64,000 bases of DNA from Elephas maximus indicus (lineage: Eukaryota > Chordata > Mammalia > Proboscidea > Elephantidae): assembly GCF_024166365.1 (NCBI RefSeq), contig NC_064824.1, positions 44,864,608 to 44,928,607 on the forward strand. The letters run 5' to 3'. Within the stretch, counting starts at the first letter, position 1, and the number at the start of each line of letters is the position of its first letter. Below the pieces are notes generated by a model. The model did no database searches. It had not been told where the DNA came from and was given only the letters and a program-made list of their open reading frames with translations. This document shows, in pieces, positions 24,062 through 34,659 of this stretch. Both the position numbers and the translations under genes were made by a program.

Positions 24062-24601
24062 TGTGATGGTTAAGATTGTTTGTCAATTTGGCTGGGCCAT
24101 GATTCTCAGTGTTTTGGCAGTCGTATAATGTGATCACTTCCCTGTTTGATGTGATACATAATCACTCCCATGAGAGGATCTTCTATGAGTGGTACTGGTG
24201 GGGGTGAGGCCTATGGCAGCTCACAGCCCCGACAGCCTTTCTCTCTCCACCCTCCATCACCTAGCTCTTTCTGCTTGCCTTGCCGGGGTTTTTGCTTGTT
24301 TTAAATTCTGCAGCTGGCTCCTGTTCATCTGACCTCTAGTTCTTGGGACATGAACTAGCAGCTTGTCTGCTGACCTTAAGATTTGTCAGTCTTCACAGTC
24401 TGCTATAGCCCTGCTCTCCGGCCTGCCAATCTTGGGTTCACCAGCCCCTATGGCTACATGAACCAGGAGAATCCTCTTTCCTGTCCAATGGACTTGAGAT
24501 ATTACAATCACTAAAAACCATGTAAGCAATTTCCTTGAAAAAATTTCTCTATATATACATTTCACCGGTTTTGCTTCTTAGAGAATCCAGCCTAAGACAA
24601 T
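24062..24601 (+). mobile_element. Solo LTR of an ERVL-type element
   Basis: Begins TGTGATGGTTAAGATTG, TCAATTTGGCTGGGCCATGA and ends AGAGAATCCAGCCTAAGACA, the start and end phrases of widespread mammalian ERVL-class LTRs (about 540 bases). No internal retroviral sequence adjoins it, so it is a solo LTR. Confidence 0.6.
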
Positions 24602-24917
24602 GAGATCAATTCAAGTTCTTCCAAAAAATAAGCAAACAAAATTTTAGTAGTCTTCAAAGATGAATTTCAAGTTCTTCAGGTAGGATATAAAGAAGTTTCA
24701 CAATGCAGTTCAGGTATCTTATCTTTTAATTTTCATGTCCTACTATACCCCTAAGAAGTACTCTAATCTTATGATGAGGCAAAATGGACTGCTCTTATAC
24801 CTTTAACTCCTGAATATGCGCAGTACTTTCTATGATCAATCTCTCCAAATCTTCCTCACCCATTCTTTTTGTTGTTGCTGTCATATTTTTGACACTTTAA
24901 GAATCTAAACAAACAGA

Positions 24918-25230
24918 ATAAAGTACTGATATGCTATAACATGGATGAAGCAGACAGACACAAAAGGCCACAAATTGTATGATCTGTTGATGTGAAATGC
25001 CCAGAATAGGCAAATCGATAGAAGCAGAAAGTAGATTAACAGCTTCCGAGGGATGGGGGAAATGGGGAATGACTGTTAATACGTACTGGGTTCCTTTTTG
25101 GGATGATGAAAATGTTCTGAAATTAGATAGTGGTGATGATTCTATAACCTTGTGAATATACTAAAAGACAATTGTACGCTTTAATAAGAGTGAATTTTAT
25201 GGTATGTGAATTAGAACAGCTTTAACGTTT
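24918..25230 (+). repeat. Ancient L1 3'UTR fragment
   Basis: Recognisable L1M-type 3' end phrases in order: ACACAAAAGGCCACAAATTG, CCCAGAATAGGCAAATCGAT, GAAAATGTTCTGAAATTAGA, GTGAATATACTAAAAGACAA, GAATTTTATGGTATGTGAAT. Plus orientation, no coding part. Confidence 0.85.
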
Positions 25231-26757
25231 ACTCATTTGGAGACTGGTGCATTTGCTGGCTATGGAAAGAGTCAATGACTTTATCCTGAAGATAGATATT
25301 AACACATACTGAATCTGCTCTCAAGGGTTTTAGAGTACAATAGGAAGCCACTGTTCATTACATAATAACATAATCAACATCTTACATATAAAGTTTAAAA
25401 AAAAACCAACTATGCAGTAAAATGTATGTAAAACGACAAGAAATAAAAGGAAAGACACCAATAATGGTTAATATTGGTCTATGGGTTAGCAGGCATTATG
25501 AGTGATTTTCTTCTGTATTTCTTCATTTTCCTGTAATAACCAATCCCTAGAAAATACTAATTCAATATAATGTATGTACATCAAGTGATGTAGGAATTTG
25601 GTGAGAAGGGACTTATTAGAGACAAAAACAAGATTAAGGCAAGAATTGGACCTTTAAGAATATGCAGTTTGTAGTGCTAATGAAGAAATGGTGAAATACA
25701 GAAAGGAGACTGGAGTATTCAAGCCAATGAGGAAAGACTGAGTAAGGACAGGGAGAGATGAAAATAGACCAGGAGCCGCAAGTAGGGGGTTGTGGTCACA
25801 GCATTAGATACATGGGTTAGGCTTAAGAGAAAAAGCAGCCTGTAAAGAAGAAAAAAGCAATGATAGCTGGGGTCACTGAAATGCCTTGCATGCCAACCTA
25901 GGAAGTGCAGGAATCTTACCTGTTGTCAAATCAAGTGATTAGGATCAGCTTTGAATTATATAAAAATAACTTTTATTGCAAATGGAAGATGGTATTTCGG
26001 GGGAGAAAACAGTCAAGAAAATCTGCTACAGAACTCTTACAATGAGAACATAAGAAGAAAAAGGGAGGTGGGAAGAAAGGAAGGGGTGGAGAAAGGAACA
26101 AAGAAAATGAGAAAAAAGGAGAGGATCTTCCCATTAATACTTATAGAGAAAAGGTAGATACAAGAAACATTTCGGAGGTAGAATGAATAGACTTTATGGT
26201 AAGATGTGGCTTGTTTGTATAATCCCCAACTAAACTGTCTTTGTTTTTTGTAGAAGATAAAATCCAAAACCAATGAGCCACTTTTAAGATTCACTACACA
26301 GCGTAATACTTAGGGATATCAATATCAGGAAACATGGCTTTTAAGTTCGTTACAGTTCTGCCCAAATTAGAATTCTTTAGGAGCAGCAATGTGCTCAGTT
26401 AACATCTGGCTGATAATTTAAAAACACACAAATGACCACATACTCTTTTCTTTAACAGTCTTTTTTGGCAAAAACCTAGAATTCCAGCAGATGGGGATAT
26501 TACTTTGTGAAGAAAACTCTTAATGAATTACAATAGATTTAACACTACTCTTTTCTAATGATGACAGAAGAAAGCACCAAAAACAATACCACTATCACCC
26601 TTCATTTAATTTAGGCACAAATTAAAATACAAATTCTACTACTGTTTACCTAGTGCCTAATTCTGTATGATTGACATTTTCCAAACAAAGTAAGAATGAC
26701 CAAAAGGTTAGAACTTCTCCTGTCCTCGCTTCAGTTAGACATATGTTCTTAATTAGA
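25231..26757. other. No feature seen
   Basis: About 1.5 kb of AT-rich non-coding sequence with a purine-rich patch at 26050-26150. The frames at 25951-26157 and 26037-26294 only reflect that composition. No splice-flanked exon, RNA gene or repeat could be supported. Confidence 0.5.
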
Positions 26758-26892
26758 CTCCAACAACCCAAACTCGCTGCCTTCGAGTCGTTTCCGAGTC
26801 ACAGTGACCCTACAGGACGGAGTAGAACTGGCCCATAGGATTTTCAAGGCTGTAAATCTTCACGGAAGCAGACTGCCACATCTTTCTCTCAT
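26758..26892 (-). mobile_element. AfroSINE, partial, inverted
   Basis: Tail end CAACCCAAACTCGCTGCCTT through the central segment (GTAAATCTTCACGGAAGCAG). It stops before the tRNA-like head, so it is 5'-truncated. Long subtype. Confidence 0.9.
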
Positions 26893-27666
26893 GGTCTTAA
26901 TCAGATAAACAGTCAAATGATACAAAATAGGCACCGGAGGAGAAATTTGTGGGTGGTTTCTATCCTGTCTTTTTTTTGTGATGAATTTGAGGCAAAAGGA
27001 ACGTATTTAAGCTGTTTCCCAATGAGTCAGAATTAGTTTTCACACACATCTTTCCAGTTGGTGCTTTTTTAACGAAATAAAAATTAAAATAGGGTGAGGG
27101 AGGGGCAATAAGAGACAGAACAGATATAAATTTGAAGTAAACAGATAAGTAAATATATTGTTAATACGGATCTGGCTGAAAATGCTGTCTCTGTAATCAT
27201 GCAGATTTAGTAAATCAAGTTGGGACACAGCCGCTGGTCAATGTTTCCTTGAGCTCTTGGGAGCTGGAGAGTAATTCCAAATAAAATAATTGCTTTATGT
27301 GTTTCTAGACAAACTTACCCACAACAGGATAAACCAGGGTAACTGCTGACAATCTTATAAAACCTTTTTTCTCTTCAATTTGTTCCCAGTTAAGATATAG
27401 GGACACAATTTACTTAGAGACACATTCAGACCAAACAAGTGCAAAATTTAATAATCGTTAGTTAAGTCACAGAACGACATGGTATTTATACAATGTCTAA
27501 ACAGTCAAAATTGATTTAAATAATTCATATTTATAAGCTTGAGGCTGCCCCCAATGCTCTCTCTTCACCTGAGTGTTCACTATTGTCTTCCCAATTGCCT
27601 AACACTGCCTAGAACCACAAACACACACACACAGATATATATATACAGAAACGTATATACATATAT

Positions 27667-27994
27667 GCAGCCCTGGTGGCCCAGTGGTTAAGAGCTTGGC
27701 TGCTAACCAAAAGACTGTCAGTTCAAATCTACTGGCTGTTCCTTAGAAACTCCATAGGGCAGTTATAATCTGTCCTATAAAATCTCAAAAAACAAACCTG
27801 TCGCTGTCGAGTCAATTCCAACTGATAGTGACCCTATAGGACAGAGCAGAAATGTCTCAAAAGTTTTCCAAGGAGTAGCTGGTGGATTTGAATGGCTGAC
27901 CCTTTGGTTAACAGCCACAGCTCTCAAACTCTACACCACCAGGGTCACTGTAAGTTGGAATCAACTCAACAGCAATGAGTCTGCTTTGGTTTAT
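27667..27994 (+). mobile_element. AfroSINE interrupted by a second AfroSINE
   Basis: Outer copy on plus: head and body 27667-27786 (CAGCCCTGGTGGCCCAGTGG) and tail 27945-27994 (GGTCACTGTAAGTTGGAA). The break falls after CCTATAAAATCTC, exactly where the body normally continues with GGTCACTATGAG. Confidence 0.9.
27787..27944 (-). mobile_element. AfroSINE inserted within another AfroSINE
   Basis: Complete short-subtype AfroSINE on the minus strand (AAACAAACCTGTCGCTGTCG to CTACACCACCAGGG) lying inside the plus-strand copy at 27667-27994. It is the younger of the two. Confidence 0.9.
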
Positions 27995-29866
27995 ATACGT
28001 ATACAAACATACATACATAAATACCTAAGCATATACATTTTTTAGTAAGAATCCTGATATTAAAGAATGTCCATGGAATCGTTTTCAAGAACATGGTGGG
28101 TCAATAGTTATGCAATAAGTAAACACCCCCAGTGGGGTAATCATAGTTAATAACATGAAATCTGCAGATGAAAAAGGTGTTTAATAATAACTTTCTACCA
28201 TTATTTTATGATTATTAAAGAAGTATTAATTTTAATTTGGTGTTGAAGAATGAATAAAAAGGAAAATGATCTTGGGAGAACTTCTTTAAAACACTCTTAA
28301 AAATAAAACATAATCACTTCTGAATTATATAAGCTAATGTAAGTAGCACAAAACACCCATATGTAACCAATCTAAAAATTCCTCATAAGCTTCTGAAATG
28401 CATTATATATTGGCACTGATTTAACTTATAACTACATTTTAAATATTATCCTGGACAACAGTAGTCCATATTCTCAGGGTACATGGAATATGACCAGAAA
28501 GATGAGATGCTGAATAGGAAAACCAATTAAGCTTGTAATCAAAACTAATGTGCATACGTGGATCAATAAATAGTATAAAGGCAACAAAGACTTGAATCAA
28601 CAGAAGCATCATTTTTTGGAAAGAGGAGTATTATATATGGGACCCACAATTTAAGATCTGGGTACACAGTAGGTGCCCAATCAAGTACAAATTCAAGATT
28701 GTCTTCAAAGACAAATCAAGGTTACTTAAAACTAACACACAGTATACCAAACTCAATCTTACAAAGACATTAAGTTCTATGTAAGGAGAAAGCACATGTA
28801 GCCAAATTTTCCTTGAAAGCCCTAATGTGCCCATAAAGTTCAGTACTATATGTTCCTGATATAGTGATGACTCCAGGGCATATGTTCATTTGAAAGGAAT
28901 AATGAATAGAATCCTCCCTACCACTTAAATGATTTTTTTCCTTTGCCAGGCTCACACAGTTCAAATTACCTAAATTAAATGCAAATCTGATATGCTACAA
29001 CTGCAGTGAATTAACTACCAAATGTTAATTAAACTATATTTGGAAGGAAAAAACTGAAAATAACACTGCTTTAGAGAGAAACCATTTGAGAATCTCTAGA
29101 AATTACCCAAGTGAGCCACAAATCTTAGAATTCTCCAGAAAAGCTTTAAGAACAGTATGTTGTTTCTTATGAAAGTTGATGCAGTAAACACAAGATAAAA
29201 TTTCTACAATCTGAGTACTAGATTCAATGAAACAATGTTCTCCAATTATGTTTTACTAATGTATATAATGCCCTCTTACTCCAAATCATCCAAGATAGTT
29301 GAGAAGATGAGTTTAAACATTTATACTGTAATGAGATATTAAAAAAGTTTTCTTTGGGGGAAGAGTGTTAACTTTTTTTTCTTTAATAAGACAGCATTAC
29401 ATGCCTTAAGTTTTGTATATATACATACATATATATACACACAACATAATACACTACAGAGACTCCAAACCAGGAGAATGCTCAAAAAGTCTTTTATTCC
29501 TTGTATCGCAAAATAACCATTTATTATATCTGTAAGGTACTAAAATATCCAAAGCAGCTTCTTAAAAGTATAGACTCACTGTACTTTAGCAAGATCACCA
29601 AACACAACTCTCTCATTTTCACATATGAAAAAACTGAGACACAAATTTGCCCACAAATTTAGTTGTAGTGGATCCAGGTGTTGTGCATCCATTCTTTCTT
29701 GCAAACACCCCCATCCTCCCAAGGCTAAAGAGTTACCAGTGAGACAACTAATTGATGATCAAATATGACCAATGATACTGTATCTTATATTAACATCATT
29801 TTATATACCTTTTCTAATCGCTGAGGTCAGGAAAACAACAGGAACAACCCTCCCCCCCCCCCAATC
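27995..29866. other. No gene seen; AT-rich, one dinucleotide tract
   Basis: Unique-looking AT-rich DNA. A TA/CA-alternating tract lies at about 29417-29447 and a C run at about 29851-29861. The phrase TGGGTACACAGTAGGTGCCC (about 28658) resembles the 3' end of ancient MIR/L2 repeats. Short minus frames at 28631-28964 have no support. Confidence 0.5.
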
Positions 29867-30391
29867 TCAATAATAATCAAAAGCACTTATCTCATAAACT
29901 GGGTACGGGGACAATTCGGTCATATGGCTTAAAAACAATTTAAAGACATTCCGAGCTGTGAATTTCTTTAATTCGTAAGTAAGATAGAGCAAGTTCATGA
30001 TATCCAGATTGTTTATTATTCCCTTGAAAACTGAACCATCAAGGTAGCAGGTAAATATGGAATCCTCAATAATGGATCTGTAGTGCTCTCTACTTGTTAA
30101 TAAAAAGTGATCTTTTCTAATTAAACACACCAGAAAGCACGTGGAGTAATCTTTTCTCCCTTTGAAGGCAGAGTAAACTGTGTAACGGAAGTCAAGAGCA
30201 GGCTTAGAAGTAGAGGCTTTCCGTTTAAGAAAGCTGACTGAATGTATCCATGTACCTTGACTTCTTTCCAAAATTTCACTGTTATAAAACCAACAAAAAG
30301 GATAAACCTGCATGCCATCAATAAAGCTATAAAATTGGGATGACCAGATCACTGAAGAATTTCTGGAAGATAATAAAACACATGGGCTCAA
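29867..30391 (-). CDS. Unassigned 174-residue open frame, possible exon
   Basis: The longest open frame here that I cannot attribute to a retrotransposon. On the minus strand a good acceptor (TGTTTTATTATCTTCCAG) ends at 30363, after which the frame stays open for about 160 codons to a stop near 29867, with more CpG than its AT-rich surroundings. No domain, signal peptide or membrane segment is recognised. Charged, Tyr/Phe-rich pieces such as KGRKDYSTCFLVCLIRKDHF look protein-like. A frame this long could arise by chance in 64 kb on six frames, and no donor is evident at its end. It could be part of a host gene, an old retrocopy or chance. Confidence 0.2.
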   Translation of the reverse strand: MSPCVLLSSRNSSVIWSSQFYSFIDGMQVYPFCWFYNSEILERSQGTWIHSVSFLKRKASTSKPALDFRYTVYSAFKGRKDYSTCFLVCLIRKDHFLLTSREHYRSIIEDSIFTCYLDGSVFKGIINNLDIMNLLYLTYELKKFTARNVFKLFLSHMTELSPYPVYEISAFDYY

Positions 30392-30789
30392 AATCCACCA
30401 GAACTGAGGCCTTTACAACTTCATATTGGTGAACAAGACTTCTGAGAACAAATTTTCCCAGTAGGGATCCAGATTAACCATTAAAATCTAGGTGGCAGGG
30501 TTGGGCACATAAAGGAGATGAGGAAAATGAGTTAAGAAAGTTTACCAATCTCCAATTCTGAGTATCCAGCAGCTCCATTTATCCCCAGCTGAAAGCCACA
30601 ATTAGTTCTCTATAGAAAGCCAGGAGCTCTGCTCCAGAAGACACTTGCAATAGGCACTAAAGCCTGAGAAAGGGTGGTGGTGCCCCAAATACCTTTCTGG
30701 CTCCCGTAAGACAGGTCTTATACTCAAAAACAAGGTTTTCCTTACAGCCTAAGGGAAAAGCTGTATTTCTACTTTGTTTTAATCAGCTT

Positions 30790-31268
30790 CCAATGATTCT
30801 CACCTCCTGGTATTCATGCCCTCGAGTATTGCCCTACCACAGACTAGGATGACCAGTATAGCCAACAAGATATTGTGGAAATGATGGAGAACGACTTCTG
30901 AGGGTAGACCTTGACATCTGTTGGATCACTTGCTCTGGGGGAAGCCAGGAGCCACGTTGTGAGGGCAGGCAAACAAGCCAATGAATAGTCTACCTGGTAA
31001 GGAACTGAGGTCTCCTGCCAAAAATCAGAAGTAACTTGCCAAACACACATGAGCGAACCATCATGAAGATTCTCCAGCTCGTCAAACCTTCAGATGACTG
31101 CAATCCCAGCTGACATCTTGACTGTAACCAGGAGAGACCCTGAGATACAACCATCCAGCTAAGCTGCTCCCAAATTCCTGACCACAGAAACTGTGTAAAA
31201 TAATATTTATTGTTTTAAGCTGCTAAATTTTGGAGTAATTTACAATGCAGCAACAGATAACTAATACG
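30790..31268 (+). mobile_element. MLT1-type LTR (ERVL-MaLR)
   Basis: Follows the MLT1 LTR consensus in order: GGATCACTTGCTCTGGGGGA, AAGCCAGGAGCCACGTTGTG, GGAACTGAGGTCTCCTGCCA, CCTTCAGATGACTGCAATCC, TTTAAGCTGCTAAATTTTGG, ending GCAACAGATAACTAATACG. Ancient solo LTR, plus orientation. Confidence 0.85.
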
Positions 31269-31612
31269 TCCTTTCTAAAAATTTATAACAAACACTAGTA
31301 CTGATCATGCAGAATATGATTATAAGTACTGTAAACACTCTCTACCTGCCACCCACTGCTGTCAAGTCAAAATACTCTCTAGAGAAAAATAATGGAAAGC
31401 ACTACAAATTCTAAAGAATGTTACCAAGATAGAATGTAAAGAAAAACTTATGATATTAAAAAAACTCATTGGTAAAGAAGAAAATAAATATGCAATTTAC
31501 AAGACATAATTTATAAAGTTAGAAAAAGAACTAAGTAAACCAAAAGTGCATAATGAAGAATAAAGACCAAAGTATAAAACTAATGAAATAATTATTAACA
31601 AAACAGACAACC

Positions 31613-31943
31613 CAGATAATCCCCAAATTACGATGAGGTTCCGTTTTGATGACTATTCCACTATAAGTTGGTCCTGATGTAAGTCGAATACCCCATTTTT
31701 TTCTTTTTCTTAGTTTTCATTATTATTGCCTTTTATTACCAGTATCTTTTATAAATCTGATCTTTATTTGCCTTTGGAGGTTGGAAACATTACATCTGAG
31801 AATGATAACAGCAAATTACATTCTCCAACATAGTGTGTACTGCCTATCACTAATGACAAGATGTACCCCCCCCCCCAAAAAAATAGATGGCCATAAGTGT
31901 GGTTCATCATAACTCGAACACATTGTAAGTCAGGGACTACCTG
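31613..31943. mobile_element. Non-autonomous DNA transposon-like element with inverted ends
   Basis: The ends are imperfect inverted repeats: CAGATAATCCCCAAATTACG at 31613 against the complement of the right end, CAGGTAGTCCCTGACTTACA. Internal phrases (AAGTCGAATAC, AACTCGAACAC) are also in inverted relation. About 330 bases with no coding capacity; the minus frame 31764-32093 is incidental. Family not named. Confidence 0.5.
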
Positions 31944-32265
31944 TAATAAGAAAAGCAGAGGCAGGAAACCTGAATAAAACAAGAACCACAAAAGAAACAA
32001 GGTGCTCAAAAGAGGCTGTAGTTCCAGGCAGTTTGAAGTTGAAGTTTTAACCAAACCTTCAAGGAACATTTGAGAAAATGTTGAGAAAGGCATTTGAAAA
32101 ATTCTACTGACCAGAAAAAAGATGTAGAACTTTTGAAATTACGCTATGCACCTGGCACAACCCTTGTTAATAGAAGTGGATAAAACTAGGGTAAAAAATC
32201 TTTACAGATCAAGCTACCACAGAACTCATAAACAGACACAAAGACTTCCAATTATTTATTAGCAT

Positions 32266-32409
32266 ATTAAAAAAAAAAAACCTGTTGCTGTCAAGTCGAT
32301 TCTGACTCATAGCGACCCTACAGGACAGACTAGAACTGCCCCAGAGTTTCCAAGGGGTGCCTGGTGGATGCAATCCATAGCACTTAACCACTACACCAGC
32401 AGGGTTTCC
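32266..32409 (-). mobile_element. AfroSINE, inverted, with TSD
   Basis: A-run then CCTGTTGCTGTCAAGTCGAT through to CACCAGCAGGGTTTCC, with a small deletion around the B-box. Flanked by TTATTAGCAT at 32256-32265 and 32410-32419. Confidence 0.93.
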
Positions 32410-32585
32410 TTATTAGCATGTAGCATATGTAAATACCAACAATAAACAGTTAAACATCAGATGTTCCCAATGAAATTATAAACAAGATGCCCACTATGAT
32501 TGCTAATACTACCTTAGTGCAATGACTCAAAGAACAACAAAAAGAATCCCACAAATTCAATTTTACGTTTCCTACATACCAAACG

Positions 32586-32793
32586 AGGAGTACCTCAGTG
32601 GTGCAAACGGTTAATACACTCAGCTGTTAGTGGACGATGTTGGATATTCAAGTCCACCCAGCGACGCCTTGGAAAGGCCTAGTGACTTCCCTCCAAAACT
32701 TAGTCACTGAATTTCCTATGGAGCAGAGTTCTACTTTGATATGCATGGAGTCACCACGAGTCAGAACTGATTCCAGACAGCAATTGGTTTTTT
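32586..32793 (+). mobile_element. AfroSINE, long and diverged
   Basis: Head AGGAGTACCTCAGTGGTGCA, modified central part and tail GAGTCACCACGAGTCAGAAC ending in a T run. It directly precedes an RTE. The 242-residue frame starting at 32637 begins inside this SINE and continues into the RTE, so its N terminus is not protein-like. Confidence 0.83.
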
Positions 32794-32805
32794 TATATAC
32801 TAAAC

Positions 32806-33507
32806 AGATGAAGATCAAAGGCCACAGCCTTCAGTATGGATTACACCTCAACATAAAGAAAACAAAAGTCCTCACAACTGGACCAATAAACAACATCATG
32901 ATAAACAGAGAAAAGACTGAAGTTGTCAAGGATTTCATTTTACTTGGATCCACAATCAACACGCATGGAAGAAGCAGTCAAGAAATCAAAAGACACAGTG
33001 CATCGGGCAAATCTGCTGCAAAGGACCTCTTTAAAGTGTTGAAGAGCAAAGATGTCACCTTGAAGTCTAAGGTGCTCCTAACCCAAGCCATGATATTTTC
33101 AATCACATCATATGTACGTGAAAGCTGGACAATGAATAAGGAAGACCCAGGAAGAACTGATGCCTTTGAATTGTGGTGTTGGCAAAGAATACTGAATATA
33201 CCATGGACTGCCAAAAGAACGAACAAATCTGTCTTGGAAAAAGTACAACCAGAACGCTCCTCAGAAGCAAGGATGGTGAGACCGTGTCTTACGTACTTTG
33301 GACATGTTGTCAGGACAGATGAGTCCCTGGAGAAGGACATCATGCTTGGTAAAGTACAGGGTTAACGGAAAAGAGGAAGACCCTCAACAAGATGGACTGA
33401 CAAGGTGGCTGCAAGAATGGGCTCAAGCATAACGACGACTTTGTTCTGTTGTGCATGGGGTAGCTATGAGTCAGAATTGACTTGATGTTACCTAACAACT
33501 AACAAAC
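32806..33507 (+). mobile_element. RTE LINE, 5'-truncated, long residual frame
   Basis: RTE ORF2 C-terminal third: HSLQYGLHLNIKKTKVLTTG, DFILLGSTINTHGRSSQEI, SYVRESWTMNKED, LWCWQRILNIPWTAKRTNKS, YFGHVVRTDESLEKDIMLGK. This part is open to 33365, then a stop and frameshift precede the 3' tail GGTAGCTATGAGTCAGAATT. It lacks the endonuclease and the RT catalytic region. Confidence 0.92.
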
Positions 33508-33940
33508 AAGACAAAAGCTAACCATTCTTCCTAATATAAGTTAGGCTGCAAGAGTCTTCAAACTGGGAAATGATGAATTTTAGGTCCCAAACTATCAATT
33601 TAACCATTGAGACAACATGTTTATACTTATGTTGTTAAACTATGTATGCTTACTGCTGAAAAAAATATAAATTTATTCATATGAGCTACTGTTTTATCAA
33701 AAATTGTAAACAGCTCTCCTTTCAGTGATTACTTATGCAGCAAAACGAAAAGTTCAATTGTTTAATGTTCCAATATCTTTTTAACTACCTTTGGTAAGCA
33801 GCAAAATTATTAACTGATACCCTGATGCTGATGCAAAATAACACAAAAATATCAAAAATAAATCTCATCTTTAAAATGCACAGTTCTTCCTTATTAAGAG
33901 TAAACAAAAAAGAAAAACAAACAAAAAAAAATAATAAAAT

Positions 33941-34101
33941 AACCAAACCCAGTGCCATCGAGTTGATTCCGACTCATAGTGACCCTATATAGGACAGAGT
34001 AGAACTGCCCCATAGAGTTTCCAAGGAACACCTGGCAGATTTGAACTGCCGACCCTTTGGTTAGCAGCTGTAGCACTTAACCACTACGCCACCAGGGTTT
34101 C
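33941..34101 (-). mobile_element. AfroSINE, inverted, well preserved
   Basis: Short-subtype AfroSINE: ACCAAACCCAGTGCCATCGA, body GTAGAACTGCCCCATAGAGT, head CTACGCCACCAGGGTTTCC. A-rich sequence flanks both sides. Confidence 0.95.
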
Positions 34102-34264
34102 CACAAAAAAGAAAAGCTTTCTTTAAAGAAAAAAAGAAAAAAGTCTAAATGAGATACCATTTTTGGCATATAAAGGTGAATGTATTTTGTTTTCTTTTTA
34201 AATTAAGATAGTAGCCAGGACTGATGAGGTCCTAGTTAATGGAACTAACATACAATAATGGCAG

Positions 34265-34490
34265 AAACACATATTACTAAGTGCTTCAATTTTGTATAGT
34301 CTTTGATCCAGTAATTCCACTTCCAGGACTTTATTCAAAGGAAATACTCATAGATCTGCACAAATATCTACCTATGAAGATGTTTAGTATAGCACTCTTT
34401 TTAAAAAGGGAAAAAAATCAGATATCCAGCAATAATCACTTAACTAAATCGTGAGACATGCATACAATGGAAGACAACAAATGTAGTCTT
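34265..34490 (+). repeat. Ancient L1 ORF2 3' end fragment
   Basis: Wording of the L1 ORF2 C terminus: TGATCCAGTAATTCCACTTC, CAAAGGAAATACTCATAGAT, TAGTATAGCACTC, CATACAATGGAAGACAAC. Compare 6280-6480 in the young L1. Strongly decayed, plus orientation. Confidence 0.7.
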
Positions 34491-34631
34491 GACATAATTT
34501 GGTTTTAAATAAAAAAATTAATGTATAATTTGTGGTTCAAAAAGGATCAAGGCACAAATTATTACTTTCTTCTGCAGTCAACTATGAAGATTCTGAAATA
34601 TGTGCAGAAATATCTTACCCAAAAGTCTTAC

Positions 34632-34658
34632 CTTTTTTATGATAATCTGTGAAAAAGC
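34632..34658 (-). other. Candidate 27-base micro-exon
   Basis: On the minus strand a pyrimidine-rich acceptor (GTTTGTGTTCTCACCAG) ends at 34659. Exactly 27 bases later comes a strong donor (AAG|GTAAGAC, GT at 34631-34630). Two of three frames are open (for example AFSQIIIKK), and the length is a multiple of three. It lies in repeat-free DNA upstream, on the minus strand, of the other candidate exons at 30362 and 18420. This is suggestive only, since such pairs occur by chance. Confidence 0.2.
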
Positions 34659-34659
34659 C

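Noticed and set aside
32637..33365. A 242-residue open frame, the longest in the window
   Set aside because: Its N terminus lies in an AfroSINE and the rest is the C-terminal part of an RTE ORF2 (LWCWQRILNIPWTAK, FGHVV motifs). It is a retrotransposon remnant, not a host gene.
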